Shown here one piece after another: positions 18,179-27,097 of a stretch of 64,000 nt of DNA. Both the position numbers and the translations under genes were made by a program. Each line of letters starts with the position of its first letter. Position 1 is the first letter of the stretch. Below the pieces are notes generated by a model. The model did no database searches. It had not been told where the DNA came from and saw only the letters and a program-made list of their open reading frames with translations. Source of the stretch: Desulfurococcales archaeon (GTDB lineage: Archaea > Thermoproteota > Thermoprotei_A > Sulfolobales > Desulfurococcaceae); the NCBI GenBank assembly GCA_015520735.1, contig WAPN01000026.1, positions 25,921 to 89,920 on the forward strand, written 5' to 3'.

Positions 18179-18763
18179 CAAGTAGCGATAAGGAAGTCGA
18201 GCGCTCAGTTATGCTTTAGTATTAGGATCGAGGTCAAGAGACAATACTCAATATCCTATGTTAGGTATCTATTAGAAAAGCAGGGGTTTAGAACAGATAT
18301 TGTTGAACCATACATATTGAGGGCAAGTAAATGTGTTTTATTGACGGGTCTGGGGCATCTTGTTTCCATGACTAAAAGCATCCTGGTTGAGCTATCCAAT
18401 AGGCTTGAAACAATATGTGCTGAAGTATATATGAGGGTTAAACACAATGTGTGTGAATCCATAGTGTTTCAACGGAGAATTCGTAGCGGAAACAATATCA
18501 TCTCGGCTTCGCGGCTGGATAACGATCTAGTTGTGTGCCTATACAATAATAAGAGAAAAAGATCCATTATTCGGATTATACCAGATTACGGAAATAATAT
18601 CGATAAGCTAGACCTATTGCTAGTCCCTCGCTCCTTGTATGTAACATGTGGTGATGCATCGGTTATAGCATCTTATCTAGCGGGTATATCCGGACGTTTA
18701 ATTAAAGCATTTGGAAAAATACATGAGTATAGGGATGATGAACGCCCTATCCAAAGACCTTAA
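18137..18763 (+). CDS. Hypothetical protein
   Basis: I do not recognise this protein of roughly 200 residues. It contains alternating helices and strands (SISYVRYLLEKQGFRTDIVEPYILRASKCVLL; LLVPRSLYVTCGDASVIASYLAGISGRLIKAFG) with several Cys but no metal-binding spacing. The frame is open from 18077, but that GTG lies inside a C/D sRNA; ATG at 18137 or 18152 is more likely, and both still overlap the second sRNA. The 5' end is therefore uncertain. It precedes the Alba2 gene on the same strand by 107 bases. Confidence 0.5.
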   Translation: MRSDRMKKLSPSEPQVAIRKSSAQLCFSIRIEVKRQYSISYVRYLLEKQGFRTDIVEPYILRASKCVLLTGLGHLVSMTKSILVELSNRLETICAEVYMRVKHNVCESIVFQRRIRSGNNIISASRLDNDLVVCLYNNKRKRSIIRIIPDYGNNIDKLDLLLVPRSLYVTCGDASVIASYLAGISGRLIKAFGKIHEYRDDERPIQRP

Positions 18764-18870
18764 CGGGATGAAATAATAGCGAATCCCGGCTGATTCTCTC
18801 GGTGATATAGTAGACCTTATATAATCCCTCTCATGTATTTTCGATTAGGACAGTAGTATGTACGAAGAAT

Positions 18871-19158
18871 ATGCGGTGGTGCAATGAAGTGTTATCGCCT
18901 CAAGCAAAGATAATTGATATAGGTAAAAAACATATTGATGACTATATTTTCGACGCTATTGTCAGCTTCAATGAAGGTATAGACGAGATAATAATCAAGG
19001 GTAGAGGAGACTTCATTAGCAAAGCTGTGGATGTTTACAGAATACTCAAAGATAAACTAGGTGATAGTATCGAGTTAGTAAACGTTGAAATAGGTAGTGA
19101 AAGATTTAGAGGCAGAAGAAGATCGTACATAGCCATTAGAGTCCGAAGAAAATATTAG
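18871..19158 (+). CDS. Alba-family chromatin protein, divergent paralogue (Alba2-like)
   Basis: This small basic protein aligns along its length with the Alba at 23000: IDIGKKHIDDYIFDAIVSFNEG corresponds to the GKKPVMNY helix, and IIIKGRGDFISKAVDVYRILKDKL to [21 protein letters not shown]. It ends with an IxVRRK strand. Alba proteins coat double-stranded DNA and RNA as dimers; the second type forms heterodimers that change filament compaction. The conserved Pro-Val-Met after GKK is replaced here. GTG at 18889 with GGTGG upstream is a good alternative to ATG at 18871. Confidence 0.82.
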   Translation: MRWCNEVLSPQAKIIDIGKKHIDDYIFDAIVSFNEGIDEIIIKGRGDFISKAVDVYRILKDKLGDSIELVNVEIGSERFRGRRRSYIAIRVRRKY

Positions 19159-19179
19159 GATATGCCTTAGTTCTCAACG

Positions 19180-22100
19180 TTATGTCTCTACACTACTGGG
19201 TTGCGAACTAACAGTTATTGGTAGCTTATATGATGTTATCTTATCCAGCACTAGTAATACAGCGGTTTCCGCACTTGCCTTACCTGAAGCTATCAAATCA
19301 ATGGTTTCCTCCATCTTCTTAGTAGTTGATTCCGAAACTAGTTCTGCATAGTTCTTGGCGAGATAGTTATATACTTCTACACCTGTTCTCGTCGGTATAA
19401 GATATCCCCTCTTCTTTGACCTAATTACGTATCCATGCCTGATTATGCTTGAGATTATTGATGCATAAGTACTGGGTCTTCCAAGTCCCTTTGACTTCAT
19501 CAGCTTAATGATCGTGCCTTCGCTATGAAGCTTCTCTAGAGACGAGTCCACAACTTTCATACTTACAGGCATGAGCTTCTTGCCTACTATGTCTTGTAAC
19601 AATGGATACGTTGTGGTTTTTCTGATAACATCGAATCCATGTTCTACTATTTCTAGGATCAGTTCTAGTTCGGCCAATTTTAGATCTGCTACATATACTG
19701 AAATCTTGGCTACCTTTGCCTTGTAGGGTTTCATCTGACTAGCAATGAATCTGTTAAAGATCATACCGTAGAGCTTGTAGTGTAGACCAGTTAGGGGTAT
19801 TGACGGATTTATTAATCCCTCTGAAATAGCTTTTATGAGCTCGTCAACATCGAGAGGATGAGTTGGCCGTATTGCCTCATGTGCTCCTTTATCGCCCCAG
19901 TGGCTAGGTCTGAATAGATCTTTAAATCCATGTTTTTCAATATACTGCCTAGCTATTGATATTCCTGTCGAGGATACATACGTATAATCGGTTCTATGAT
20001 AGGTTATCAAGCCCGATTCGAACAACTCTTGTGCAATCTTCATAGCGAGCCTCGATGGTATCCCTAATCTGGATGCATCCTCTAGAAGCATGTCAGTAGT
20101 GTATGGTGGTTGTGGATTGAATGTTTTTTCATTAATTTCTAAGAGTCTGAGCTCAACACCTTCCTTCTTAATCCTATCTACTATTCTCTTATAATCATCT
20201 TTCCCAAGATGAAACCTTACTTTAAGATCGTTGGGTAGTTCGAGTATAATTAGCTTACATTTGTTCAGCTTCCATTTATTGTACTGTTCAATAATCCATC
20301 CAAGAACAGGTGTTTGAACTCTTCCAGCTCCCAACCAATTCATACCGTACTTAATCCATAGCTTCTGGCTTAAGCTAAAGCCTATGAGTCTATCAAGTAT
20401 GCGTCTATATATCTCGGCCTCCACGAGCTTTTTATTAATTCTTCTCTTTTTACTGAATGCTTTCTTTAGCTCTGATAACGTTATTTCATGGAGCTCTATT
20501 CTCCATATGTTTTCCTCACTTACAAAGGGTCTAACAGTTAAATACACATCATAAGCGATCTTTTCTCCCTCTATGTCAGGGTCTGTGGCTATGTATATTT
20601 CGTCTGCTTCTGATGATAGCTTTCTCAGAACATTGACTATTTCGATTGAATCATAAAAAGCGGAGCTGCCGCATCTCGGGCATTTATCTCCGTATGTGAA
20701 TTGATGGCCGCAAATCCTGCAGCGTTTTATTGTTTCATATTTGGGCATTATCTTACTTTTATCGAAAATTATCCCGTATGCACCTATTGGTTCTGTTGTT
20801 AGATCATATATATGGCCGCGTGTTGCTATAACATTCATATGTATGACAGTATTATCTGATATGAATGGTATCTCAAATACACTAACACTGCCTATTTTTC
20901 TTCTAGTTGGTTTACCGAAGAATCTCGCAATAGTTCTTGCTTTCGTCGGTGACTCTACTATGAGTAATATGTTCTTATAATTAAGAATATTGACTTCTTT
21001 CTTTTGAGTCCTACTATCGATTATTTCTTTTATCTCAAGGTCAAGATCAACTTGATCGAGTTCCTTAAAGACTAATTCCTCGTTATATACATTGAGTCTT
21101 TTCTCCAGCGATTTAACTACGTTAGAAAATGTTATGTTTTCAAATATTATTGAGAGTCCGTGAGTCATTTTTCCCCTTAATAGTCTGCTTGTTCTTCCAC
21201 TTGCCTGAATGTAGGTCATAACATCAGGAATAATTGCTTTATATGATCCTGTTTTTTCGTTGTAAAAGAGAGTTATTGACCCCATGTTCAATATTCTCTT
21301 ATTTTTAAGTAGTTCTTTTAGATCGCTTAAAATTTGTTTGTAGTAGGAATTAATCTCGCTATATAGCTTGATTAGTTTTTCATTACTAATATCTTCAACT
21401 GTGATTTTGCCTTTCATCAGATATGATAATAATCTCCTTTCACCTAGACTAAGCTTAAACATAGTATTTCTTAGGTTTACGCTTATAGTTCTATAGGAAC
21501 TATTACCTTTTTCTTCAGATAGTAGCAGTGCTGCTCTAGAGAGTAATGTTATATTTGCAAGAAATCCCTCGAGATCTATTGTAAATGCAGGTGTTCCTAG
21601 AAATATGATGTATCTAATGTGTTCAGGTGCATCTATACCTCTGACGCTCATACCGTAGTAGCTAGAGCTCCCTATTATGATGTCGATCTTACCTTCAATG
21701 AATTTTTTAATGTTATATGGGGTCGCCTCGGCTATCTTTAGACCAAGGTTCTCCTTCTTTAAGTGTTCGACAACATTTTTGAAAACTTCCTTAAGTGGAT
21801 GCCTTGGGCTTATTAGAATTAGGCATCCACGGCCTAATTTTTTGATTGCACTGATAAGGGCATCGTTTAGCTCTTTCTCGTCTTTGAAGAGATAATAAGA
21901 ATCGGTTACATTTCTGCCATATATTGTTATACCTGAAATATCTGTACGTAAAAGATCTCTAAGTATCGATGCATAGCCGCCACGCATTCTACCAGTTGCT
22001 GATGATATAATGACTTGTTTTCTCTTAATTTTTGATAACTTATCATCTATCCTTATCTCGATCTCTAAGAGCTTCTTTATTAGTTCCTTAGATTCTTCTT

Positions 22101-22845
22101 CTTTATTCAAAGATCTTAGCACAATAAGTCTCCAGAGTATTGAATGTTTCTTCTTAATGAGTTCGATAATTTCATCATCATAACCTAGTAGATGGAGTAG
22201 TTTTACTATGCTTTTTGCACTACGCATTAGCGAGTCAACATCATCGATCATAATTATGTCGGGATTGCTTTCTCGAACAAGATCGTCGTATCTTGATAAG
22301 AAATGATTAGTTGCAACAAGTATGTCATACTGCCCGTTTTTCACAGCTTCAAGGATTTTTTCTCTTTTCCTTTTTGATAATGAAGAATCATAGAATATGA
22401 TCTTAATGCTATCAATTCCGCTATTTACCAATTTTTCGTATATTTGTTTCGCCAATGCTTTTGTCGGTGCAAGATATAGGATCTTATGCCTGTACTCCTT
22501 ACTAGCGTATAAAGCGTATGTTATAAGTAAAGTTGTCTTTCCCATGCCAGTAGGGGCTATTATTACTGTATTCTCTTTGTTGAGTAATCTTTTAGCCCAT
22601 GCTTGCTGGGCACCCCATGGTTTAAAACCATTATTGACCTCTTGGAAAAACCTGGCAAAATACCCTATTTCTTCTAAAAGATCATGAAATGATGAAAGAG
22701 CCGAAAGCGTGTATTTATTACTTCCGGCGAAACACCTTGTACAAATCCCTACTCTCTCTAGCGAACTAGCCTCTGCATCTCTTCCACAAGATGGGCATGC
22801 ATGAGAGTAAATAGGATCTAAAATTGTTTTTCTCTGCATAATCAT
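19180..22845 (-). CDS. rgy: Reverse gyrase
   Basis: This 1221-residue enzyme introduces positive supercoils and marks hyperthermophiles. The N-terminal zinc finger CPSCGRDAEA...CTRCF is intact. The helicase-like half carries Walker A APTGMGKTT near residue 98 and the DDVD box (IMIDDVDSLM). The topoisomerase IA half starts with the Toprim signature LLIVESPTKARTIARFFGKP and ATDPDIEGEK, has a second zinc finger CRICGHQF...CPRCGS, and the catalytic Tyr in GLITYHRTDY. The length is normal. It is divergent from Alba, with which it shares the 150-base upstream region. No intein or split is seen. Confidence 0.98.
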   Translation of the reverse strand: MIMQRKTILDPIYSHACPSCGRDAEASSLERVGICTRCFAGSNKYTLSALSSFHDLLEEIGYFARFFQEVNNGFKPWGAQQAWAKRLLNKENTVIIAPTGMGKTTLLITYALYASKEYRHKILYLAPTKALAKQIYEKLVNSGIDSIKIIFYDSSLSKRKREKILEAVKNGQYDILVATNHFLSRYDDLVRESNPDIIMIDDVDSLMRSAKSIVKLLHLLGYDDEIIELIKKKHSILWRLIVLRSLNKEEESKELIKKLLEIEIRIDDKLSKIKRKQVIISSATGRMRGGYASILRDLLRTDISGITIYGRNVTDSYYLFKDEKELNDALISAIKKLGRGCLILISPRHPLKEVFKNVVEHLKKENLGLKIAEATPYNIKKFIEGKIDIIIGSSSYYGMSVRGIDAPEHIRYIIFLGTPAFTIDLEGFLANITLLSRAALLLSEEKGNSSYRTISVNLRNTMFKLSLGERRLLSYLMKGKITVEDISNEKLIKLYSEINSYYKQILSDLKELLKNKRILNMGSITLFYNEKTGSYKAIIPDVMTYIQASGRTSRLLRGKMTHGLSIIFENITFSNVVKSLEKRLNVYNEELVFKELDQVDLDLEIKEIIDSRTQKKEVNILNYKNILLIVESPTKARTIARFFGKPTRRKIGSVSVFEIPFISDNTVIHMNVIATRGHIYDLTTEPIGAYGIIFDKSKIMPKYETIKRCRICGHQFTYGDKCPRCGSSAFYDSIEIVNVLRKLSSEADEIYIATDPDIEGEKIAYDVYLTVRPFVSEENIWRIELHEITLSELKKAFSKKRRINKKLVEAEIYRRILDRLIGFSLSQKLWIKYGMNWLGAGRVQTPVLGWIIEQYNKWKLNKCKLIILELPNDLKVRFHLGKDDYKRIVDRIKKEGVELRLLEINEKTFNPQPPYTTDMLLEDASRLGIPSRLAMKIAQELFESGLITYHRTDYTYVSSTGISIARQYIEKHGFKDLFRPSHWGDKGAHEAIRPTHPLDVDELIKAISEGLINPSIPLTGLHYKLYGMIFNRFIASQMKPYKAKVAKISVYVADLKLAELELILEIVEHGFDVIRKTTTYPLLQDIVGKKLMPVSMKVVDSSLEKLHSEGTIIKLMKSKGLGRPSTYASIISSIIRHGYVIRSKKRGYLIPTRTGVEVYNYLAKNYAELVSESTTKKMEETIDLIASGKASAETAVLLVLDKITSYKLPITVSSQPSSVET

Positions 22846-22930
22846 CCCTAGAAACGATATCGTTACAGTGCTTTAGATTAAAAGGAAGGGGGACAATAAC
22901 ACTCAAATGTTATCCCTAAGCATAGGAGTA

Positions 22931-22942
22931 AAGTTTATATAG
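22931..22942 (+). promoter_or_regulatory. TATA box and BRE of alba
   Basis: AAGTTTATATAG lies 58 bases before the Alba ATG and matches a strong archaeal BRE/TATA element, as expected for a highly expressed chromatin gene. An AGGTGGG ribosome-binding site lies at 22990-22996. Confidence 0.65.
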
Positions 22943-22999
22943 AAACCCTAGGATTCATAGGGTCTAGACTAAAACAAGCGTTGTCAATAGGTGGGCATC

Positions 23000-23296
23000 A
23001 TGGCAGAGGCAACACCTCATGCAAGCAACACCGTACTAGTTGGTAAGAAGCCCGTAATGAACTACGTAATCGCAGTCCTAACCCTAATACACCAGGGCGT
23101 AAAAGAGATAGTCGTTAAGGCTAGGGGAAGAGCGATCAGTAAGGCTGTCGACACCGTAGAGATCGTTAGGAACAGGTTCCTGCCCGGCAAGGTAGACATC
23201 GAAGAGATAAAGATCGGTAGCCAGACAGTCACCAACCCCAGCGGCCGCGAGACCAGAGTAAGCACTATCGAGATAAAGCTCAAGGTAAAAGAATAA
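23000..23296 (+). CDS. alba: Chromatin protein Alba
   Basis: Alba is an abundant dimeric DNA- and RNA-binding protein. The signature [10 protein letters not shown] (Lys16 and Lys17 at the DNA interface, Lys16 being the acetylation site in Sulfolobus) and [25 protein letters not shown] are both present. The product has 98 residues, the usual length. ATG at 23000 is chosen because the in-frame GTG at 22991 lies inside the ribosome-binding site AGGTGGG. Codon use is more GC-rich than in neighbouring genes, as is common for a highly expressed gene. It is divergent from reverse gyrase. Confidence 0.98.
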   Translation: MAEATPHASNTVLVGKKPVMNYVIAVLTLIHQGVKEIVVKARGRAISKAVDTVEIVRNRFLPGKVDIEEIKIGSQTVTNPSGRETRVSTIEIKLKVKE

Positions 23297-23347
23297 CGAG
23301 GCCGAGATAACAAAGAATAAAATAATAGTGTTTTTCTAGCGCTTTCG

Positions 23348-23653
23348 CTACACAGTTCTTATACGACGAGCACGTTCTTCCCTATAACTACGTAGTAAAG
23401 CATCAAAATAGCGGCTGAAATCTATACATTTCACATAAACATTGTCTATCCTCCTTAAAAGCCCAAGCCTTATAAGTTCCCTCAGCACGTTCCAAGCCAC
23501 TTTTCTAGAGAGAATAAGTTCATTCATGATAATGTCTAATGCTTCACCAATGTTGTATTCTCTTTCACCATCCTTACATAGAATGTAGAACGCCAGCAAC
23601 TCACGTTTCTTCAGTAGTCTACTAATCTTATCAGTAGCCTGGTTACTCCTCAT
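23348..23653 (-). CDS. Winged-helix-like hypothetical protein
   Basis: This 101-residue protein has a helix-turn-helix pattern: a first helix (KISRLLKKRELLAFYILCKDG), a middle helix (NIGEALDIIMNELILS), and a recognition-type segment (RKVAWNVLRELIRLGLLRRIDNVYVKC) that ends in a wing-like strand. It may be a small archaeal DNA-binding regulator. No target is evident. Its start codon lies within the C' box of a C/D sRNA candidate read on the same strand, so start or sRNA extent may need revision. Confidence 0.6.
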   Translation of the reverse strand: MRSNQATDKISRLLKKRELLAFYILCKDGEREYNIGEALDIIMNELILSRKVAWNVLRELIRLGLLRRIDNVYVKCIDFSRYFDALLRSYREERARRIRTV

Positions 23654-23686
23654 CCTTAATGTCAGCCCTTACAATGTTCATCATAT
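23631..23686 (-). ncRNA. C/D box sRNA overlapping the 5' end of the winged-helix gene
   Basis: On the reverse strand the four boxes are C ATGATGA (23684-23678), D' CTGA (23665-23662), C' AGGATGA (23656-23650) and D CTGA (23634-23631). Guide 1 is 12 bases, the D'-C' spacer 5 bases and guide 2 15 bases, which is the standard archaeal geometry. Guide 2 reads GGAGTAACCAGGCTA; I cannot name its target. The overlap with the protein start codon is a caveat. Confidence 0.55.
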
Positions 23687-23710
23687 ATAGCTATTTGAAT
23701 TCCGAAAGTA

Positions 23711-24049
23711 TTAATCTTGATCTTCAAACAACTCTATCAAGATGCGAGCCTTAACCTCGCGTTTTGAAAATGGCGGTAAAGTCTCGCCTAGGTCAACAGC
23801 TATTACAACAGGGTTTCCAAGACTATCAGCGAATCTTATTTCAGCTACGTATCTCTTTTTAGGTCCTTCCTCCACGCTTTTCATGAGGGCATCCATTATC
23901 CTTGATATAGCCATCTGGAACGAGACAGGGCTTGATAGATCTTCAGGTCGCAATATAATGTTTTGTAGTCCTTGCATAATCTCTCCGATCTTTGCCTGGG
24001 CCTCAAATATCTTTATCACTTTGGTCTTCTCGTGTTCCTCTTCACCCAT
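23711..24049 (-). CDS. Conserved hypothetical protein
   Basis: I do not recognise this 112-residue protein. The N-terminal half is helical and Lys/Glu-rich (KVIKIFEAQAKIGEIMQGLQNI), followed by a second helix (FQMAISRIMDALMKSVEEG) and a beta-hairpin (KRYVAEIRFADSLGNPVVIAVDLGE). It ends with a helix and an acidic tail. It is next to the winged-helix gene on the same strand, 57 bases upstream, and may share its transcript. Confidence 0.55.
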   Translation of the reverse strand: MGEEEHEKTKVIKIFEAQAKIGEIMQGLQNIILRPEDLSSPVSFQMAISRIMDALMKSVEEGPKKRYVAEIRFADSLGNPVVIAVDLGETLPPFSKREVKARILIELFEDQD

Positions 24050-24121
24050 ACTAGTAACACCCTTAACACAGATAACGATTATAATGTATTATAAAATTGC
24101 TCTGAATACTGGGATGGTCTT

Positions 24122-24856
24122 ATGCGAATACCGGCGGGCTCAACACTGATATTTCCCAAGTGTAATAACGCTTTGGAATTTTATAAATCGGTAACAGATG
24201 TTCTGGGGGAGATCGTCATAGAAAAGCTTGGCGTAATGCTTGAACCAACATATGTTGTTGCACATAAACTTGGTATACCTACTCCTATATGGATGATAGC
24301 CCCTCCTCTCGCAATAATCCTACGCGAAACGCCTGAAATTACAGAGAACCACGGATTACAAAAAATATGTGATAATATTGGTTATTGTTTTAACATACTT
24401 AGAGATGCGTGGGGAGAAGTTGGATTTATACATGTGGACGAGTTATCTAAGCTGTTCATGTTATTTGAAAATGTGTATAGAGGAGTAGATACCAAAATCC
24501 CAGCTTACGAGATATTTAATAAGATTAGAATAATGTTCTACAGAATAAGTATGAGGCAAAACGATTACGAACTTCTTGTAATAGCGGGCTTAGAAAAGTT
24601 AAATGCATCCGGGTTTATGACGCGAATAGGCTTTCTCGATGAGAAATATATAGTAGCTATTACTAAGGCTATGAAAGACTATGGCGAAATAATTCCTATA
24701 GCAGTCTATATTAGCGGTAAAGAATGTTTACCTGCGGTGATTGTTAGAAGAGATGATGCTACCATTGTTGATGTGTATGTTCATGAGAAGTATTTAGCTG
24801 AGTTATTTGTTATAGTACTGCTTACCACGCTTCAATTGGTTCATCGGAAATCATAG
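24122..24856 (+). CDS. Hypothetical protein
   Basis: I do not recognise this 244-residue protein. It looks alpha/beta and globular, with a hydrophobic core segment near residues 55-70 (PIWMIAPPLAIILRE) and a C-terminal hydrophobic helix (LAELFVIVLLTTLQL) that might be a membrane anchor. No catalytic motif is obvious. The ATG at 24122 has no strong ribosome-binding site. The 3' end overlaps the convergent XPB gene by 6 bases. Confidence 0.5.
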   Translation: MRIPAGSTLIFPKCNNALEFYKSVTDVLGEIVIEKLGVMLEPTYVVAHKLGIPTPIWMIAPPLAIILRETPEITENHGLQKICDNIGYCFNILRDAWGEVGFIHVDELSKLFMLFENVYRGVDTKIPAYEIFNKIRIMFYRISMRQNDYELLVIAGLEKLNASGFMTRIGFLDEKYIVAITKAMKDYGEIIPIAVYISGKECLPAVIVRRDDATIVDVYVHEKYLAELFVIVLLTTLQLVHRKS

Positions 24857-26524
24857 GCCGAAGTCATCAAGCACTGTTTTCTTGCGCCTTTTAGCCTGGT
24901 ATTCCTCATGGGTACCCGAAGCTATAATCTCATATAGAATAGCCTCTTTGTTATTTCCCGGTCTTAGTATTCTCCCTAGTCTCTGTATAAATTGTCTCTT
25001 CGATCCTGTACCTGATACAATAATACCAATATTGGCGTCTGGTATATCGAGGCCTTCATCTCCTACAGTCGTCACTATTAGTATTCCGGTCGGAGAACTG
25101 CGAAAGCGCTCGAGTATTTTCTTTCTTTTATCAGTAGGTGTTTCTCCCGTCAGTACTAATGCTCCGTATTTTTCCAGCATTTTCCCCAGTTCTTCAGCTT
25201 GTTTGACGTATTGTGTGAAGATGATGATCTTGTTCTCTTTCCTTATCTCCCTATCAATTATTTCGACCACCTTCTCAAGCTTTGAACGTGAGAACGCTAT
25301 TATATCATGCATTTTCTTATGAAATGATAATGCTTTTCTGGCGTCTGGAACACCTTTCAATGCTAGGTTTAATACTTCTTGGAATTTCCTACCCTTTGCG
25401 AACCTACGATAGGTTTCACGATATGCATTATATTCTTTCTTTTCTTTTGGGGATAGATTAACCTTTATGGTCACTATTTTATATCGTGCCAGATATCCTT
25501 GAGAGGCTAGTTCTGCGGCTGATCTGTGATAGATTATACCTCCGAGTAATGGGAATAATTCCTCGTGTTTACCGTCTTCCCTAATGGCTGTGGCTGATAA
25601 CCCCATCCTGTACGGGGCTAGAGAGTGTATTGCTATATATTTGAACTTCTCAGCGGGAAGATGATGTACTTCATCGATTATTAGGAGGTCAAAATATGGA
25701 GATAAAACGTTGATGTTACGATAGCCGCTCTGATAAGTCGTTATTGTTATAGGCGATATTCTTTTCTCCTCAGAGTAATAGAGGCCTACTAGCCCGGGCT
25801 TTGCATCAGTATATCTGAATATTTGTTCCCTCCATTGGAACATCTGTTCCTTTGTATAAGTTATTATGAGCGTCCTTCTCTGCGACTTGGCTATTGCTGC
25901 AATGCCTATGAGGGTTTTTCCGGATCCTGTGGGCAGGACTATTATTCCTTGGCATTTGTTTTCTATCCATTTACTGAGGGCTTCCGACTGGTATGGGCGT
26001 AATTCAACACCTTTAAGATTGATTATTTGCGGCAATTTTTTTGGTTTCAATATCCCGGAACGATCGTTTAGGGGTATTGAATATGCTCCGACCAATGCAA
26101 CTAATTCGTTTAGCCTCCAAGGCAGGATCTCGTATTTAATAAAGTTTTTGTCTTTTGCTCTAAAGCGTGGATTTAGATCTCTAAGTCTATCTTTGATCAA
26201 ACGATATGTTTCCCAGGGGATGTCAAGCACTATTTTTCCTCTAAGGCTATTCCATGTTATGGAAATCGAAAATTTACCGTACTCCTCTCTTATGGAGTCC
26301 AGCTCCTCCGGAGATATATTAATTCCGATTTCATCAAATAAATTAACTAGATCATCGAATGAATAACCATTAAGAAGAGCTTTTCTAACATTTAGCTTAA
26401 ACACTGGCCCGGACCGTTTCTCGTATCCGATGTAGTCAGAGATTCTAGTGAGCTCCCTGAACTCCTGATCATCTAGCCATCTATTAGGCCTTAACATTAT
26501 GGGCAAGATGTGATCACTCATCAT
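24851..26524 (-). CDS. xpb: XPB-type DNA helicase
   Basis: This 557-residue SF2 helicase belongs to the archaeal XPB/Rad25 group implicated in nucleotide excision repair. It has Walker A PTGSGKT at residues 198-204, DEVH at 284-287 and motif III LSATA. The C-terminal RecA lobe has ILVVTTVGDEGLDIP-type motif V sequence and QRLGRILRP as motif VI. The N-terminal 170 residues form the damage-recognition-like region. The nuclease partner Bax1, often adjacent in archaea, is not next to it; a 150-residue unknown overlaps its start by 11 bases instead. Confidence 0.93.
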   Translation of the reverse strand: MMSDHILPIMLRPNRWLDDQEFRELTRISDYIGYEKRSGPVFKLNVRKALLNGYSFDDLVNLFDEIGINISPEELDSIREEYGKFSISITWNSLRGKIVLDIPWETYRLIKDRLRDLNPRFRAKDKNFIKYEILPWRLNELVALVGAYSIPLNDRSGILKPKKLPQIINLKGVELRPYQSEALSKWIENKCQGIIVLPTGSGKTLIGIAAIAKSQRRTLIITYTKEQMFQWREQIFRYTDAKPGLVGLYYSEEKRISPITITTYQSGYRNINVLSPYFDLLIIDEVHHLPAEKFKYIAIHSLAPYRMGLSATAIREDGKHEELFPLLGGIIYHRSAAELASQGYLARYKIVTIKVNLSPKEKKEYNAYRETYRRFAKGRKFQEVLNLALKGVPDARKALSFHKKMHDIIAFSRSKLEKVVEIIDREIRKENKIIIFTQYVKQAEELGKMLEKYGALVLTGETPTDKRKKILERFRSSPTGILIVTTVGDEGLDIPDANIGIIVSGTGSKRQFIQRLGRILRPGNNKEAILYEIIASGTHEEYQAKRRKKTVLDDFGL

Positions 26525-26966
26525 AAATTATTCCTTCTTCGTACGGCAAAGCTTTGACAGTTATCTTTTCATCAAGACTATGATCCCTGCATAATATTTT
26601 TACAGCTTTCCCAGATAACTCCGGTGGAATATAAAATGCTATTCTCTCATTGTATGTTCTAATTATTTTTGAGAATCTTATTATCATCTCAATATCGGGA
26701 GTGATTTTTTCGTTTCTCGATAGATATACTATACATCCTAACACATTAATTAGATATTCTTCGGGTATAGGAATTATTTTTAATAACAGACAAAACTCCC
26801 TGTTATTGCATTTTCTGCATATGAGTGTATAGGGTTCACCTAGCTCTTCAGATTTTGTAACGGCTTTTTGGACGGTTTCATTGATCTTATTACCAGATAA
26901 GTTAAGAGCTTCAATGATCGTATCTATTGAATGCATCAAGGGGTCACCGCGTGGGTTTTTCATCAT
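26514..26966 (-). CDS. Hypothetical protein coupled to XPB
   Basis: This 150-residue protein is unknown to me. It has a CRKCNNREFC cluster near residue 50, which could bind zinc, followed by a helical region (EEYLINVLGCIVYLSRNEK) and a beta-rich end (RIAFYIPPELSGKAVKILCRDH). Its last 11 bases overlap the start of XPB, which implies translational coupling and a shared role in repair or transcription. It is too short to be the nuclease Bax1. The first ATG is preceded by no clear ribosome-binding site; internal Met11 is an alternative. Confidence 0.55.
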   Translation of the reverse strand: MMKNPRGDPLMHSIDTIIEALNLSGNKINETVQKAVTKSEELGEPYTLICRKCNNREFCLLLKIIPIPEEYLINVLGCIVYLSRNEKITPDIEMIIRFSKIIRTYNERIAFYIPPELSGKAVKILCRDHSLDEKITVKALPYEEGIIYDE

Positions 26967-27097
26967 CCATAAGTGTCGGTACTTAAGACCGTGTTCATCC
27001 CCCGAGTTTATACTTTATATATGAGTAATCTTATAATATCTGTTTAAAACTCTATATTGTTGATATGCTTATGTCAAAAATGAAATGGTGGTTTTAT

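Noticed and set aside
18764..18870. GGGATGA ... CTGA ... GGTGATA pattern before Alba2
   Set aside because: Only one convincing D box, and no second D; the pattern is too poor for a C/D sRNA.
26930..27010. Reverse-strand GGATGAA and GATGATGA motifs upstream of the XPB operon
   Set aside because: D boxes read CCGA and GTGA rather than CTGA, so the C/D sRNA interpretation is weak, and the region overlaps the gene's 5' end.
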